NCBI RefSeq assembly: GCF_007859935.1
Contig: NZ_SJPO01000003.1
Location: 516,827-580,826, forward strand
Length of the DNA stretch: 64,000 nt
DNA from: Posidoniimonas polymericola
Lineage (GTDB): Bacteria; Planctomycetota; Planctomycetia; Pirellulales; Lacipirellulaceae
Direction of reading: 5' to 3'
In this document: positions 34,489 to 43,658 of the stretch, in pieces
Layout: each line of letters begins with the position of its first letter
Numbering within the stretch: position 1 is the stretch's first letter
Made by a program: the position numbers and the translations under genes
The notes under the pieces: model-generated
The model's input: only the letters and a program-made list of their open reading frames with translations
Told to the model about the DNA's origin: nothing
The model's database searches: none

Positions 34489-35307
34489 ATGACCCGCAAC
34501 TACTCTGCACCGGCGTGCGCCCGCGCCGTCGCGTTGCCCGCCTCGCTGATTGTCGGCCTGCTCGTCGCACCGCCCGACTGCGGCATTGCCTCGGCCGCGT
34601 TTGTCGACCTCACCACCGCCGGCAGCAGCGGCTCGATCGTCGCCGCGGAGTTCGACACCAACATCGTCCAAGCCACCGGCACCGGCGGCTTCGACACGTT
34701 TGTGCAGCAGAGCCCGCAGGGCAACGGGACCATCTCTCGGGCGTACAACACGACCGTCAACAACGTGCTGGACAACAAGAGCGCGGACAACTTCAATTAC
34801 TCGATCGAGCTGGGCGACGCCCCAGTGGTGAATCGAGCGGGCGTGCCGTCGCTCAAGTTCAGCCTCGACCTCAACGAGTCCATCGGCGGCGGGGCCGAGT
34901 TTATCTCGCTTGACGAGGTGCAGATTTTTGTCGGGGGCACGCCCAACTCGAACGTCGACACGTTCACGCTCGGCATCCTCGATCACGACGGTACACTCGT
35001 CTACCAGCTCGACGCCGGCGGTGACGACTGGGTTGCGATGAACGCCAACCTCAACTCCGGCAGCGGCGCGGGCGACGTCGACATGTACCTGCCGCTCTCG
35101 CTGTTTAGCGGCTTCGCCGCCTCGGACGTTGTGACGCTGTACTCGCAGTTCGGTTTGCAGGGCGTCGACCCAGCCGGTTTCACCGGAGATTTTGGCGCGT
35201 CGGGCGGTTTTGAAGAGTGGGGCCTGGCCGGCGTGCCGGAGCCGAGCACCGCAAGGCTAGTGCTCAGCGTGCTAGCCCTTGCCGTGTTCCGCCGTCGGGC
35301 GGGCTAA
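34489..35307 (+). CDS. PEP-CTERM protein of choice-of-anchor type
   Basis: A 272-aa exported, beta-rich protein. The signal peptide is long (about residues 1-36). The mature part (IVQATGTGGFDTFVQQSP, SLDEVQIFVGG, GDVDMYLPLSLF) resembles the anchor-type repeats seen in many PEP-CTERM proteins. The C-terminus is VPEPS, a hydrophobic helix and FRRRAG. The start at 34489 has AGGAG at 8-9 nt. It converges on the SDR gene with only 9 bp between stops and no hairpin, so terminators may overlap coding sequence. Confidence 0.88.
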   Translation: MTRNYSAPACARAVALPASLIVGLLVAPPDCGIASAAFVDLTTAGSSGSIVAAEFDTNIVQATGTGGFDTFVQQSPQGNGTISRAYNTTVNNVLDNKSADNFNYSIELGDAPVVNRAGVPSLKFSLDLNESIGGGAEFISLDEVQIFVGGTPNSNVDTFTLGILDHDGTLVYQLDAGGDDWVAMNANLNSGSGAGDVDMYLPLSLFSGFAASDVVTLYSQFGLQGVDPAGFTGDFGASGGFEEWGLAGVPEPSTARLVLSVLALAVFRRRAG

Positions 35308-35316
35308 CAGGCGAGG

Positions 35317-36087
35317 CTACTTCGGCCGCTGCAGCCTGCCGACCACTAGCCGCACCAGCGCGGGGGGCGACGCCCAAGAAACGAACCGCAGCACCTTGTT
35401 GAGCACGCCCGGCACCACGATCAGCTTGCCACGGCGGAAGCCGTTGTAGCCGGCCCGCGCGACCTGCTCGACCGGCATCGCGTAGCGGAAGAGCAGGGTA
35501 GACTCCATGCCGGAGTCCTCGCCGAACTCGGTCTTGGTAGGGCCCGGGCAGAGGCACGTCACCGTGATGCCGGCGCGGCGGAACTCGTAGGCGATGCCTT
35601 CGCTGAACGACCGCACGTAGGCCTTGCTGGCGTAGTAGACGCTCATGAACGGCCCGGGCTGGAACGACGCCGTCGAGCCGACGTTCAGCACGCCGCCCCG
35701 TTTGCGGTTGGCCATGCCCTGGGTGAACAGCCGGGTCAGCTCGGTCAGGGCCACGACGTTCATCTGGGCCATCGCGGTTTGGCGTTCGACCGGCAGCCAG
35801 ACAAACCGGCCGATGGCGCCGAAGCCGGCGTTGTTGACCAGCACGTCGACCTCGACCTCGGCCGCCTTGAGCTGGTCGAGCAGCTCACGCGGCGCCGCCG
35901 GGTCGGCCAGGTCCTTGGGGATCACGATCGACTCGGCGCCGTGATCGCGCTTGAGCTCGTTGGCCAGCTCGTGCAGCTTCTGCTCGCGGCGGGCGGTCAG
36001 CACCAGCCGGGCGCCGTCGGCGGCGAACAGCCGGGCCAGCTCGCGTCCGATGCCGGAGCTGGCGCCCGTGATGAGGACCGTTTCCAT
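35317..36087 (-). CDS. Short-chain dehydrogenase/reductase
   Basis: A 256-aa NAD(P)-dependent oxidoreductase of the classical SDR type. The cofactor motif TGASSGIG is at residues 7-14 and NNAG near residue 86; the catalytic Ser is in NVGSTASF and Tyr-Lys in YYASK. The first strand ends ITGASSGIGRELARLF, and the Arg and His residues after it hint at NADP preference. Substrate unknown. ATG at 36085-36087, 13 bp after fur on the same strand, so probably the second gene of a fur operon. Confidence 0.92.
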   Translation of the reverse strand: METVLITGASSGIGRELARLFAADGARLVLTARREQKLHELANELKRDHGAESIVIPKDLADPAAPRELLDQLKAAEVEVDVLVNNAGFGAIGRFVWLPVERQTAMAQMNVVALTELTRLFTQGMANRKRGGVLNVGSTASFQPGPFMSVYYASKAYVRSFSEGIAYEFRRAGITVTCLCPGPTKTEFGEDSGMESTLLFRYAMPVEQVARAGYNGFRRGKLIVVPGVLNKVLRFVSWASPPALVRLVVGRLQRPK

Positions 36088-36100
36088 CCGCTCGCGCCCG

Positions 36101-36616
36101 CTAAATGAGGTCGAGGGGCGAGTGCCGGCGGTGCCGCTTGTGGCTGCACTCCTCGCACACGCCCGACACAATCAGCCGGTGCCCGGTGACGCGGAAGCTG
36201 TGCTTGGCGGCGACGGCGTCGCGGATCGCCATCAGCTCCTCGCTGCGGAACTCGATCAGCTTGCGGCACAGCTGGCAGTAGAGGTGGTCGTGCTGGGGGT
36301 AGCCGTAGTCGTGCTCGTAGACGGCGCGTCCGCCGAGGTCCATCTTGCGCAGCAGGCCGGCCTCGACCAGCTCGTCCAGCGTGCGGTACACGGTGGCGCG
36401 GCTCACCCCGGCGCCCTCGGCGTGGCGGGAGATCATCTCCAGCAGCTCGTCGGCGTCGAAGTGGTCGTGCTCCTCGAACACGCACTCGACCAACGCCCGA
36501 CGCTGCTGCGTGGTGCGCTTGCCCTTGCTCTGCAGGTACTCGTCGAACCGCTCCTGCGGAGACGACGCGACCTGCACCTTGCCGAGCGAGAAATCTTGGG
36601 ACGCTTCCTGTGACAT
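36101..36616 (-). CDS. fur: Ferric-uptake-regulator family transcription factor
   Basis: A 171-aa Fur-family metal-dependent repressor. The winged helix-turn-helix is at residues 20-95 (GVSRATVYRTLDELVEAGLL). The dimerisation domain holds the metal ligands: HDHLYCQLC, a later His, and the second structural zinc pair CEEC near the C-terminus with a His-rich tail (HKRHRRH). Fe, Zn or peroxide-sensing (PerR-like) specificity cannot be separated from sequence alone. ATG at 36616 is preceded by GAAGG. Likely co-transcribed with the SDR gene. Confidence 0.93.
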   Translation of the reverse strand: MSQEASQDFSLGKVQVASSPQERFDEYLQSKGKRTTQQRRALVECVFEEHDHFDADELLEMISRHAEGAGVSRATVYRTLDELVEAGLLRKMDLGGRAVYEHDYGYPQHDHLYCQLCRKLIEFRSEELMAIRDAVAAKHSFRVTGHRLIVSGVCEECSHKRHRRHSPLDLI

Positions 36617-36715
36617 GCTGCCTTCGACCGTTTGCGCGGCGACGGGAAACCGGCCACGCGTCTGCGCATAGAATCCTCGGGAGGGCCCCGGCGGGCCTTG
36701 GCGAGGGACGCTCAT

Positions 36716-36744
36716 ATTCTAGATCGGTCGGGCGGTTTCAACAA
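36716..36744 (-). promoter_or_regulatory. Candidate promoter for fur
   Basis: On the minus strand TTGTTG (36744-36739) and TAGAAT (36721-36716) are 17 bp apart, 100 bp upstream of the fur start codon. Partial consensus match. Confidence 0.4.
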
Positions 36745-36780
36745 CCGAAGCCGTGCGGCGGCAGCGCCGCTTTTCGGCCG

Positions 36781-37047
36781 CTAGCCGATCTGGTCCAGCA
36801 GGCGGTTGAGGGCCGCGTCGAGCTTCTCGGGCGTCTCGTACGCTCCAGAGGCGATCTGGCTCTTGAGGTTAGCCACCAGATCGGTGCGGACTTCGGCGGC
36901 CTGGGAGGCGGCGGACGCCTCGGCAGAGATGTCCAACTGGTCGACCGTCTGCGGACGCGGCGCCGACGCGCCCTGCGCCGAGCGGGTCGAGTGGGGGCCC
37001 GACAGGCCCTGGGGTCCGTGAACGTGAGTGGCGCCGTGAATCTGCAT
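36781..37047 (-). CDS. flgM: Anti-sigma factor FlgM
   Basis: An 88-aa FlgM-type anti-sigma-28 factor. The N-terminus MQIHGATHVHGPQ is a planctomycete feature. The conserved sigma-binding C-terminal half is QLDISAEASAAS, then VRTDLVANLKSQIASGAYETPEKLDAALNRLLDQI. The ATG at 37047 has GGGGAG upstream, and the longer frame to 37311 reads through repeat-rich DNA. It would hold FliA inactive until the flagellar hook is complete, but no other flagellar gene is in the window. Confidence 0.9.
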   Translation of the reverse strand: MQIHGATHVHGPQGLSGPHSTRSAQGASAPRPQTVDQLDISAEASAASQAAEVRTDLVANLKSQIASGAYETPEKLDAALNRLLDQIG

Positions 37048-37788
37048 CTTATAGCTCCCCGTTGTGCCGCTGCCCCGCCGTGGCCGGTCGCCTGGCGGAA
37101 CGAAACTTACGAAGGTTGTGAGTGGTAAGACAGTCTGGTCATCGCTCCCCGTCCCCAGGCCGGTCGTTAGACCAATGCCCGGAGCGGGTCGTGTGGCGGA
37201 TCCATCTACCACGATCACCGCTGGTGTCGACCCCTCAGAACCAAAGGTTCTGTGGTGGCCAGGTCGTCCTGGCCAGGTCGGCATCGCGGCGCCCCTCCAT
37301 GCGGCGGTCACGCGGACTGCGTGACCCTTCGACGAGCGTACTGAGAGGATCGACGCCCCAGGGGCAATCCATCCACCGTTTCGTCAAAAGGCCAGTCAGC
37401 GCGGGCACGCTCACTTTTCAGGGTATTCCGATCTTGCGTGGGCCCGAGGGTCCCACGCCGCTGATTTTACGTTGTCATGTCGCGGCGGGGCAACACGGAT
37501 CGCCCGGCCCAGTGGCGCCGCCGCAACCGGCGTGGCGCCGCCGCAACAGGCACTGTGGCGCCGCCGCAACCGGCGGCGGCCCAGCCCCTTGTACGGCGGC
37601 GGCCGGGTAGGGGTTCTGTCGGTATTTTCGCCGGAGGGTAACTTCTGCGGGAAAGTCGCACAACGCCGGTTGTTGCTGGCGGCGCCAGCGGGCGGTTGAT
37701 AGCCGGTTGATATTCGTGGTCGGGCGCCCCCTGGGTATACTTCTCCGCCTGTCACGCGGCCCTTCCTCCCACCGTCCGAACCGCTCTG
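37048..37788. other. Gene-free gap with short triple repeat
   Basis: A 741-bp gap. GTGGCGCCGCCGCAAC occurs three times at 37513, 37533 and 37556, and several short palindromes occur (CTGGC/GCCAG near 37680, CGTGGG/CCCACG near 37440). Upstream of cvpA, TATACT at 37736 is a possible -10. Frames in the gap are biased and overlapping; no gene is called. Confidence 0.5.
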
Positions 37789-38640
37789 ATGTTTCAGCCC
37801 TACGACTTCCTGATGATCGCCGTGCTGGCGGGCCTCACCCTGCACGGCTACTCCAAGGGCATGGCCTGGCAGATCGCGTACCTCGGCTCGCTGATCGCCA
37901 GCTATTTCGTCGCGCTGAAGTTCGCCGATCAGTTCGCGCCGATGTTCGGCGACTCGGCGCCGTTCAACAAGTTCGTGGCGATGCTGGTCATCTACATCGT
38001 GACCTCGTTCTTCATCTGGATGGGCTTCCGCGTCGTCCGCGGCGCCATCGACAAGGTGAAGATGGAGGGCTTCGACCACCAGATGGGCGCCCTGATCGGC
38101 GCCGCCCGCGGCTTCCTGTGGTGCGTCGGCATCACGTTCTTCGCGGTCACGCTGCTGCCGCAGGGTCAGAAGGAGTGGATCCTGCAGACCAAGTCGGGCC
38201 GCACGATCGCGGTCGCCCTCAACAAGACGCAGACGTTCGTTCCCCCCGAGGTGCACCAGGTCATCGGCCCCGTGATCCAGCGGATCGAGCAGGGCCTGCA
38301 GCAGGGCGGCCAACCAGGCCAGCCGATGCCCGGCCAACCCCAACCCAGTACGCCGTCGAACCAACCCCTCTGGCCCACCCAGCAGCCCTACGGCCAGCAG
38401 CCCGCCGGCCAAGGCTGGCCCGCCACCGGGCAGTCGGCCAGCCAACCGACGAGTCAACAAGCGGGCCAACTGACGAGTCAACCAACCGGTTGGCCCAATC
38501 CCAACCCCGGCGGCTCCCCCGCCGGCGCGTGGCCCCAAGCCAACCCCGGCTACGCCGCCCAGCCGCCGCAGCCGACCTACCAGCCCCAGCCATCGGGCGT
38601 CCCGGCCCAGCCGGCGGCTTGGCCGAACCCGAGCCCGTGA
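37789..38640 (+). CDS. CvpA-family membrane protein with Pro/Gln-rich tail
   Basis: A 283-aa protein. Residues 1-125 hold four transmembrane helices of the CvpA (colicin V production) type: FLMIAVLAGLTLHGYSKG, IASYFVALKFA, FVAMLVIYIVTSFFIWM and GFLWCVGITFFAVTLLP. About residues 165-283 form a disordered Pro/Gln/Gly/Asn-rich tail (QPMPGQPQPS, GWPNPNPGG), unusual for CvpA. Family members affect biofilm and envelope stress. The 3' half is duplicated at 43102-43610. Confidence 0.88.
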   Translation: MFQPYDFLMIAVLAGLTLHGYSKGMAWQIAYLGSLIASYFVALKFADQFAPMFGDSAPFNKFVAMLVIYIVTSFFIWMGFRVVRGAIDKVKMEGFDHQMGALIGAARGFLWCVGITFFAVTLLPQGQKEWILQTKSGRTIAVALNKTQTFVPPEVHQVIGPVIQRIEQGLQQGGQPGQPMPGQPQPSTPSNQPLWPTQQPYGQQPAGQGWPATGQSASQPTSQQAGQLTSQPTGWPNPNPGGSPAGAWPQANPGYAAQPPQPTYQPQPSGVPAQPAAWPNPSP

Positions 38641-38716
38641 GGCTACTGAGGGCCGAAGCACCCGATCATGTCGGGCCCTGCTGGGCGGCGCAATTCTGTA
38701 TCGGGCTCCGTCCGCC

Positions 38717-41700
38717 TCAGCGACCAGATCGCGTGCGACGCTTGAGCCCCATGCACGCGAGCACTCCCAGCAGCAGCGTTGCTGCGGGTTCAGGCACGGC
38801 CGCCGTACTGGCGGACGCAAGCGTCGAGGTCTCCTGCCCGTAGTGCGTCTTCCAGGTGTTGTACTGGGCGACGCCGATCGCTCCTCCATCGATGTCGTTT
38901 GGCAGAACGCCAGCGGCGGCGCCGAGGTTGTCGCGCCAGGTCGTGTAGTCGGCCGCGTTGACAACGCCGTCGTCGTTGAAGTCGCCCGCCAGGACGACGC
39001 TCGCTTGGACCGTGATCGACACCGGAGTGAGCTGCCCACTGTAGCCGCTAGCGTTCTCGCTCAGAGGAAGCAGGGTGATCGTGCCCGACAGGTCTTGGGC
39101 AATCGAGGCGCCGACGCTGACGGTAGGTCCTGTAATCGATTCCCCCGCCATCAGCCCGGCAAAGCTGGTGAACTGGCCCAGCACGAACCCCGACGCGGCC
39201 AGCGACCAGTCGCCGGCCAGCTCGTCGGCGGGCGCGAGGGCGTCGTTCAGAACTCCAAGCTCCACGACGGCGCCGACGCCGGCAAGCGGGATCAAGCCGA
39301 GGTCGAGCAGGTACGAGTTGGGGCCGATCGGTGAGAGCGTTCCGGCGCCGGCCACCTTGGTGATGGCTGGAGCCGCGTAGTGATTCACTTGTCCCTGAAT
39401 GTTTACGGTCTGTGTGCCTAGGGCAGTCGCGCCCAGGCCACTGCTTCCGGCGCCGTTGGAGGTCAGGCTGATCGTCGCCGTCCCCGATTTAACCCCGGCG
39501 GTTGACGTGTCGAGACCAACGACCAGACTCGACGACTCGGCGGCCCCGGGCGCGAGCAGACTGATGGAACCGGCCGCCGTGGCGGCGCCGGTAACCCCGG
39601 CGAACGCCGCGTCGAGCGACTCGGAGAAGCCGTCGGCCGCCGCGGTATTAGTGAGCGAGAGCGTTTGCTGGGCGGTATCGCCGATGTGGACGATTGGCAA
39701 CGCCACTGGCTCCGGCGCGTGGGCCGAGGGGCTGGCGAGGCGGTAGGCGGCGCCGGAGAACTCTACCAATTGGTTGGAAACATTGTCGTAATTATTGGCG
39801 ACGTGGACCTTCTGGCCAGCCAGTGCCCCCGCCGACGATGCCGTAAACGTCACCGCGTAGTTCGGCGAATTCCCCCCGGCGACGATCGGTGCAAAGTTGC
39901 CCGGCGTGACGCCGGAACCGGTCAGCCGTGGGTCAGTAACGCTCGCCCCGTTCACGCTGGTCTGGACGGCGCCTCGCAGCAATGGACCGCTGCCATTGTT
40001 CTGGACGCGATAGGTTGCGGTCGCCGTGCCGCCAACGTGGATATTGCCGAAGGCGAGCGTCGCGCTCGCACCGGCTCCGCCCCCGGTAACGTCGCCAACG
40101 ATTGACTGCGTAACCCCCACCGGCGCCAGGATCTTTCCCGTCCCAGTGACTCCGGTCCTGGGAGCAAAGCCGTTGCCAACGCCTGCGTCCTCGTTGAGGA
40201 AGTCGCCCGCAACGGAGAAGTCGTGGACCCCCAGGGCGAGCATGCCTCCGCTGCGGATAGTGAGCTGGTTGGCCGTGCTGTTCTGCGCGCCCGCCGAGAC
40301 GCTTACAGTACCGCCGGTCGCGGCCTCCACCTTGCCGCTGGTTCCGACGACGCCGTTCTCAAGAGCGAGCACGCCGCCGACCGCCTTCAGCAGGCCGGAG
40401 TTGTTCGGCCGCTGGGCGACACTGCCGAAGCCGGTAATCGAGCCCGCCGACGCGTTGATCAGCGAAGCCGCTGTAAGCGTGCCGCCGGTCAGTTCGATTG
40501 CGCCGCGGTTGGTCAGTGCCGCTGAGGTCGAGAAGCCGCGGCCGCCGAGCAGCCGCAGCGAGGCGCCCGTATCGTTCAATGACAACGCCGACAATGCGTT
40601 CTGGTCTGCCTGGTCCACGATCGCCGAGCCGGGCCCCACAAGCTCGATCGCGGCCCGGTTCGTCGCGATCGCCGCATTCTGGAATTGCAAGGTCGAAGCG
40701 ATACGGTAGGTCCCGTCGGTCAACACGCCCCCGACCGGCTCGTAGTTGGCAAGCTCGCCGTACAGCGAGAGCACACCCTGTTCTACATGGAGCGTCCCAT
40801 TGTTGAGGAGCGTGCCGTAGGAGTAGGTGGTCTCGTCACTGTCGTGGAGGAATTGGGCTCCTTCCTCAACGGCGAGGTTGGCGTCGAGGTGGTAGTTCCA
40901 GCCCTCGAGCAGGGTGGTCTTGGCGAGGGTGGCGCCGCTGGCGACCTCGATCGAGCCGCGGGCAGTCTGGTAGGTGATGAAGCCACGGCTCCACTGGAGG
41001 TCGTCGGTCAGTCGCAGCGTGGTTGCGTCGAGGTAGACGGCTCCGCCGTAGCCCGTGTCGATCAGGCCGCCCGCGGCGGTAACCACGCCCGTGCCGTTAA
41101 ACAGGCCGCCCGACCAGGTGAGCGACGTCAGGTTGAGCGGGTCGGAACCGCCGATCGTGCCGGCGCCAAAGTCGAGACCGCCAATGCTGAGCGGCCCGCC
41201 GGTGTTGAAGGCGACGGCTCCGCCGTCAACCGCGGTCGTTCCGACGACGTAGCTGACGCCGTTGAGCTCGACGTCGCCACCGGAGAATTGGACTGTGCCG
41301 GCGCCACTAAAGTCGTTGCCGGGGGTGTGCGACCCTCCATAGAACTGGAGCGTGCCGCCGGCGTTAACGACGACCTGCCCCGATCCCGAGAGGGAGTCTT
41401 GCAGCGAGAGCACCCCCTGTTCTACATGGAGCGTCCCATTGTTGAGGAGCGTGCCGTAGACGTAGGTGGTCTCGTCGCTGTCATGAAGGAATTGGGCTCC
41501 TTCCTCGACGTCGAGGTTGGCGTCGAGGTGGTAGTTCCAGCCCTCGAGCAGGGTGGTCTTGGCGAGGGTGGCGCCGCTGGCGACCTCGATCGAGCCGCGG
41601 GCAGTCTGGTAGGTGATGAAGCCACGGCCCCACTGGAGGTCGTCGGTCAGTCGCAGCGTGGTTCCGTCGAGGTAGACGGCTCCGCCGTAGCCAGTATCGA

Positions 41701-42691
41701 TCAGGCCGCCCGCGGCGGTGACCACGCCCGTGCCGTTGAACACGCCTCCCGACCAGGCGAGCGAAGAGAGGTTGAGCGCGTCGGAGCCGCCGATGGCGCC
41801 GGCGCCAAGATCGATGCCGCCAATGCTGAGCGGCCCGCCGGTGTTGAAGGCGACAACGCCACCGTCGACCACGGTAGTCCCGACGGCGTAGCTGACGCCG
41901 TTGAGCTCGACGTCGCCACCGGAGAATTGGACCGTGCCGGCGCCGCTGAAGTCGTTGCCGGGGGTGTGCGACCCTCCATAGAGCTGAAGCGTGCCGCCGG
42001 CGTTAACGACGACCTGCCCCGATCCCGAGAGGGAGTCTTGCAGCGAGAGCACCCCCTGTTCTACATGGAGCGTCCCATTGTTGAGGAGGGCGCCGTAGAC
42101 GTAGGTGGTCTCGTCGCTGTCGTGGAGGAAGCTGCCGCCAGACTCGACGGCGAGGTTGGCGTCGAGGTGGTAGTTCCAGCCCTCAAGGAGGGTGGTCTTG
42201 GCGAGGGTGGCGCCGCTGGCGACCTCAATCGTGCCGCGGGCAGTCAGGTAGCTGATGAAGCCGCGGCTCCACTGGAGGTCGTCGGTCAGGTGGAGCGCGG
42301 CTCCGTCGAGGTAGACGGCTCCGCCGTAGCCGGCGTCGATCACGCCGCCCGCGGCGGTCACCACGCCCGTGCCGTTGAACACTCCTCCCGACCAGGCGAG
42401 CGAAGAGAGGTTGAGCGGGTCGGAACCGCCGATGGCGCCGGCGCTGAAGTGGAGGACCTCGATTGCGATCGGCTGGTCGACGGACACTTCGCCGCCGCCT
42501 ACCACCGCGTCGAAGGTGAGCCCGCCGTTGCCGTTGTTGGGGAAGTTGGCCGAGTCCCAGTGGGCTTTGTCCGACCAGTCGCCCGCGCCGTTATCCCAGA
42601 TGGAAGTGAGGTCGGCTCCTAGCCCGGTGGCGGCCAGTGAGAGCAACACCAGTATCGAAGAGCTCTGTACAGAACAAGATGCGCGAAGCAT
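38717..42691 (-). CDS. Giant repeat protein with PEP-CTERM tail and dockerin-like module
   Basis: A 1324-aa exported surface protein. Signal peptide at residues 1-26 (ILVLLSLAATGLG). Three tandem repeats of 213 residues (639 nt; the same sequence starts at nt 42059, 41420 and 40781) form beta-helix-like sheets rich in LNNGTLHVEQGVLSL and GAGTVQFSGGDVELNG. An anchor-D-like region follows (LAFGNIHVGGTATATYRVQN), then a dockerin-type module (AGDFNDDGVVNAADYTTWR ... YNTWKTHYG) and VPEPAATLLLGVLACMG, a PEP-CTERM anchor. The start at 42691 has GGAGGG upstream. Likely a large surface or adhesin-like filament; no adhesion is demonstrated. Confidence 0.9.
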   Translation of the reverse strand: MLRASCSVQSSSILVLLSLAATGLGADLTSIWDNGAGDWSDKAHWDSANFPNNGNGGLTFDAVVGGGEVSVDQPIAIEVLHFSAGAIGGSDPLNLSSLAWSGGVFNGTGVVTAAGGVIDAGYGGAVYLDGAALHLTDDLQWSRGFISYLTARGTIEVASGATLAKTTLLEGWNYHLDANLAVESGGSFLHDSDETTYVYGALLNNGTLHVEQGVLSLQDSLSGSGQVVVNAGGTLQLYGGSHTPGNDFSGAGTVQFSGGDVELNGVSYAVGTTVVDGGVVAFNTGGPLSIGGIDLGAGAIGGSDALNLSSLAWSGGVFNGTGVVTAAGGLIDTGYGGAVYLDGTTLRLTDDLQWGRGFITYQTARGSIEVASGATLAKTTLLEGWNYHLDANLDVEEGAQFLHDSDETTYVYGTLLNNGTLHVEQGVLSLQDSLSGSGQVVVNAGGTLQFYGGSHTPGNDFSGAGTVQFSGGDVELNGVSYVVGTTAVDGGAVAFNTGGPLSIGGLDFGAGTIGGSDPLNLTSLTWSGGLFNGTGVVTAAGGLIDTGYGGAVYLDATTLRLTDDLQWSRGFITYQTARGSIEVASGATLAKTTLLEGWNYHLDANLAVEEGAQFLHDSDETTYSYGTLLNNGTLHVEQGVLSLYGELANYEPVGGVLTDGTYRIASTLQFQNAAIATNRAAIELVGPGSAIVDQADQNALSALSLNDTGASLRLLGGRGFSTSAALTNRGAIELTGGTLTAASLINASAGSITGFGSVAQRPNNSGLLKAVGGVLALENGVVGTSGKVEAATGGTVSVSAGAQNSTANQLTIRSGGMLALGVHDFSVAGDFLNEDAGVGNGFAPRTGVTGTGKILAPVGVTQSIVGDVTGGGAGASATLAFGNIHVGGTATATYRVQNNGSGPLLRGAVQTSVNGASVTDPRLTGSGVTPGNFAPIVAGGNSPNYAVTFTASSAGALAGQKVHVANNYDNVSNQLVEFSGAAYRLASPSAHAPEPVALPIVHIGDTAQQTLSLTNTAAADGFSESLDAAFAGVTGAATAAGSISLLAPGAAESSSLVVGLDTSTAGVKSGTATISLTSNGAGSSGLGATALGTQTVNIQGQVNHYAAPAITKVAGAGTLSPIGPNSYLLDLGLIPLAGVGAVVELGVLNDALAPADELAGDWSLAASGFVLGQFTSFAGLMAGESITGPTVSVGASIAQDLSGTITLLPLSENASGYSGQLTPVSITVQASVVLAGDFNDDGVVNAADYTTWRDNLGAAAGVLPNDIDGGAIGVAQYNTWKTHYGQETSTLASASTAAVPEPAATLLLGVLACMGLKRRTRSGR

Positions 42692-42697
42692 GCCTAG
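40781..42697 (-). repeat. Three tandem 639-bp repeats inside the giant PEP-CTERM gene
   Basis: Identical anchor sequence (TTCTACATGG) recurs at 40781, 41420 and 42059, exactly 639 bp apart; large stretches are identical at nucleotide level, so the expansion is recent or homogenised. The third unit is partly diverged at its outer edge. Confidence 0.9.
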
Positions 42698-43101
42698 GAC
42701 CCTCCTGCAAGGTGGATCAGCGGCGGAGCCAGTCCCCAGCGTTGCCCTAACGGCGCAGCGGGAGACAGTCCTCTTTCCCTTCGTGGGGAGAGGCTCTCTG
42801 GCGAGAACGGCCAGAGGCGACGCGGCCGAAGAGCGGCGAACGCGGTGACGACGAGCAGAACCCAGAGGGACTAGCCTACGGTCGCTGCCAGCATCGCGAC
42901 GAAGACCCAGGAGACGCAGCAAGACTTGAGAAAAGCAAACATGCCAGAGCGTCCAAGGTGTGAAGGTGTAGGCAGGCTATCTGGCCTACTATGGTCTGTC
43001 AAGCAATGGCCGGGCGCCGTGCCGCCCCGTTTGCATCGCGTGGCAACGGTCGCGGCTCCATGGCGCCCGACGATAGCTCAGGGCATTCCAGAGGCGAGCA
43101 T
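42692..43101. other. Leader/upstream region of the giant PEP-CTERM gene
   Basis: About 410 bp between the gene start and the duplicated cvpA fragment. It should hold the minus-strand promoter. No terminator or repeat shared with other gaps was seen; frames through it are biased and not called. Confidence 0.4.
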
Positions 43102-43610
43102 CCCGCGGCTTCCTGTGGTGCGTCGGCATCACGTTCTTCGCGGTCACGCTGCTGCCGCAGGGTCAGAAGGAGTGGATCCTGCAGACCAAGTCGGGCCGCA
43201 CGATCGCGGTCGCGCTGAACAAGACGCACTCGGTCGTCCCGCCCGAGGTGCACGACGTCATCGGCCCGGTGATCCAGCGGATCGAGGCCGGCCTGCAGCA
43301 GGGCGCCCAGCCAGCGCCCGGCCAACCGATGCCGGGCCAGCCCCAACCCAATATGCCGTCGAACCAGCCCCTCTGGCCCAACCAACAGCCGCACGGCCAG
43401 CAGCCCGCCGGCCAGGGCTGGCCCGCTACCGGTCAGGCCATGCCCCAGCCGGCCGCACAACCGACCGGCTGGCCGAACGCCAACCCCGGCGGCGCGCCCA
43501 CCGGCGCCTGGCCCCAACCGCAGCCCGGCTACGCCGCGCAGCCGCCCTACCAGCCGCAACCGTCCGGCGTGCCGGCCCAACCCGCGTCGTGGCCGAATCC
43601 GAACCCGTGA
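43102..43610 (+). pseudogene. 5'-truncated second copy of the cvpA-type gene
   Basis: This stretch repeats the 3' half of the gene at 37789-38640, from codon 106 to the stop. The first 112 nt (43102-43213) are identical to 38105-38216; beyond that the copies differ at many positions, largely synonymous, and in the repeat-rich tail. The frame is intact to TGA at 43610, but a TAG lies upstream at 43074 and no ATG/GTG/TTG precedes the helix; the first in-frame start is GTG at 43248. It lacks three of four helices, so probably not functional. Confidence 0.8.
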
Positions 43611-43623
43611 GGGTTCGTGTGGT

Positions 43624-43658
43624 GTTTGCCGCCACGCGTTAGCTTGCGGGCGGCAAAC
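43624..43658. terminator. Hairpin after truncated cvpA copy
   Basis: GTTTGCCGCC and GGCGGCAAAC (10-bp perfect arms, 15-nt loop) lie 14 bp after the stop codon of the truncated copy. The following 320 bp to 43978 contain no gene. Confidence 0.55.

Noticed and set aside
40781-42697. Regular repeats suggesting a CRISPR array
   Set aside because: Units are 639 bp, in frame and coding; there are no short repeats with unique spacers.
42926-43642. Plus-strand 238-aa frame over the cvpA duplicate
   Set aside because: It is not in the frame that matches CvpA; the homologous frame is a truncated one ending at 43610.
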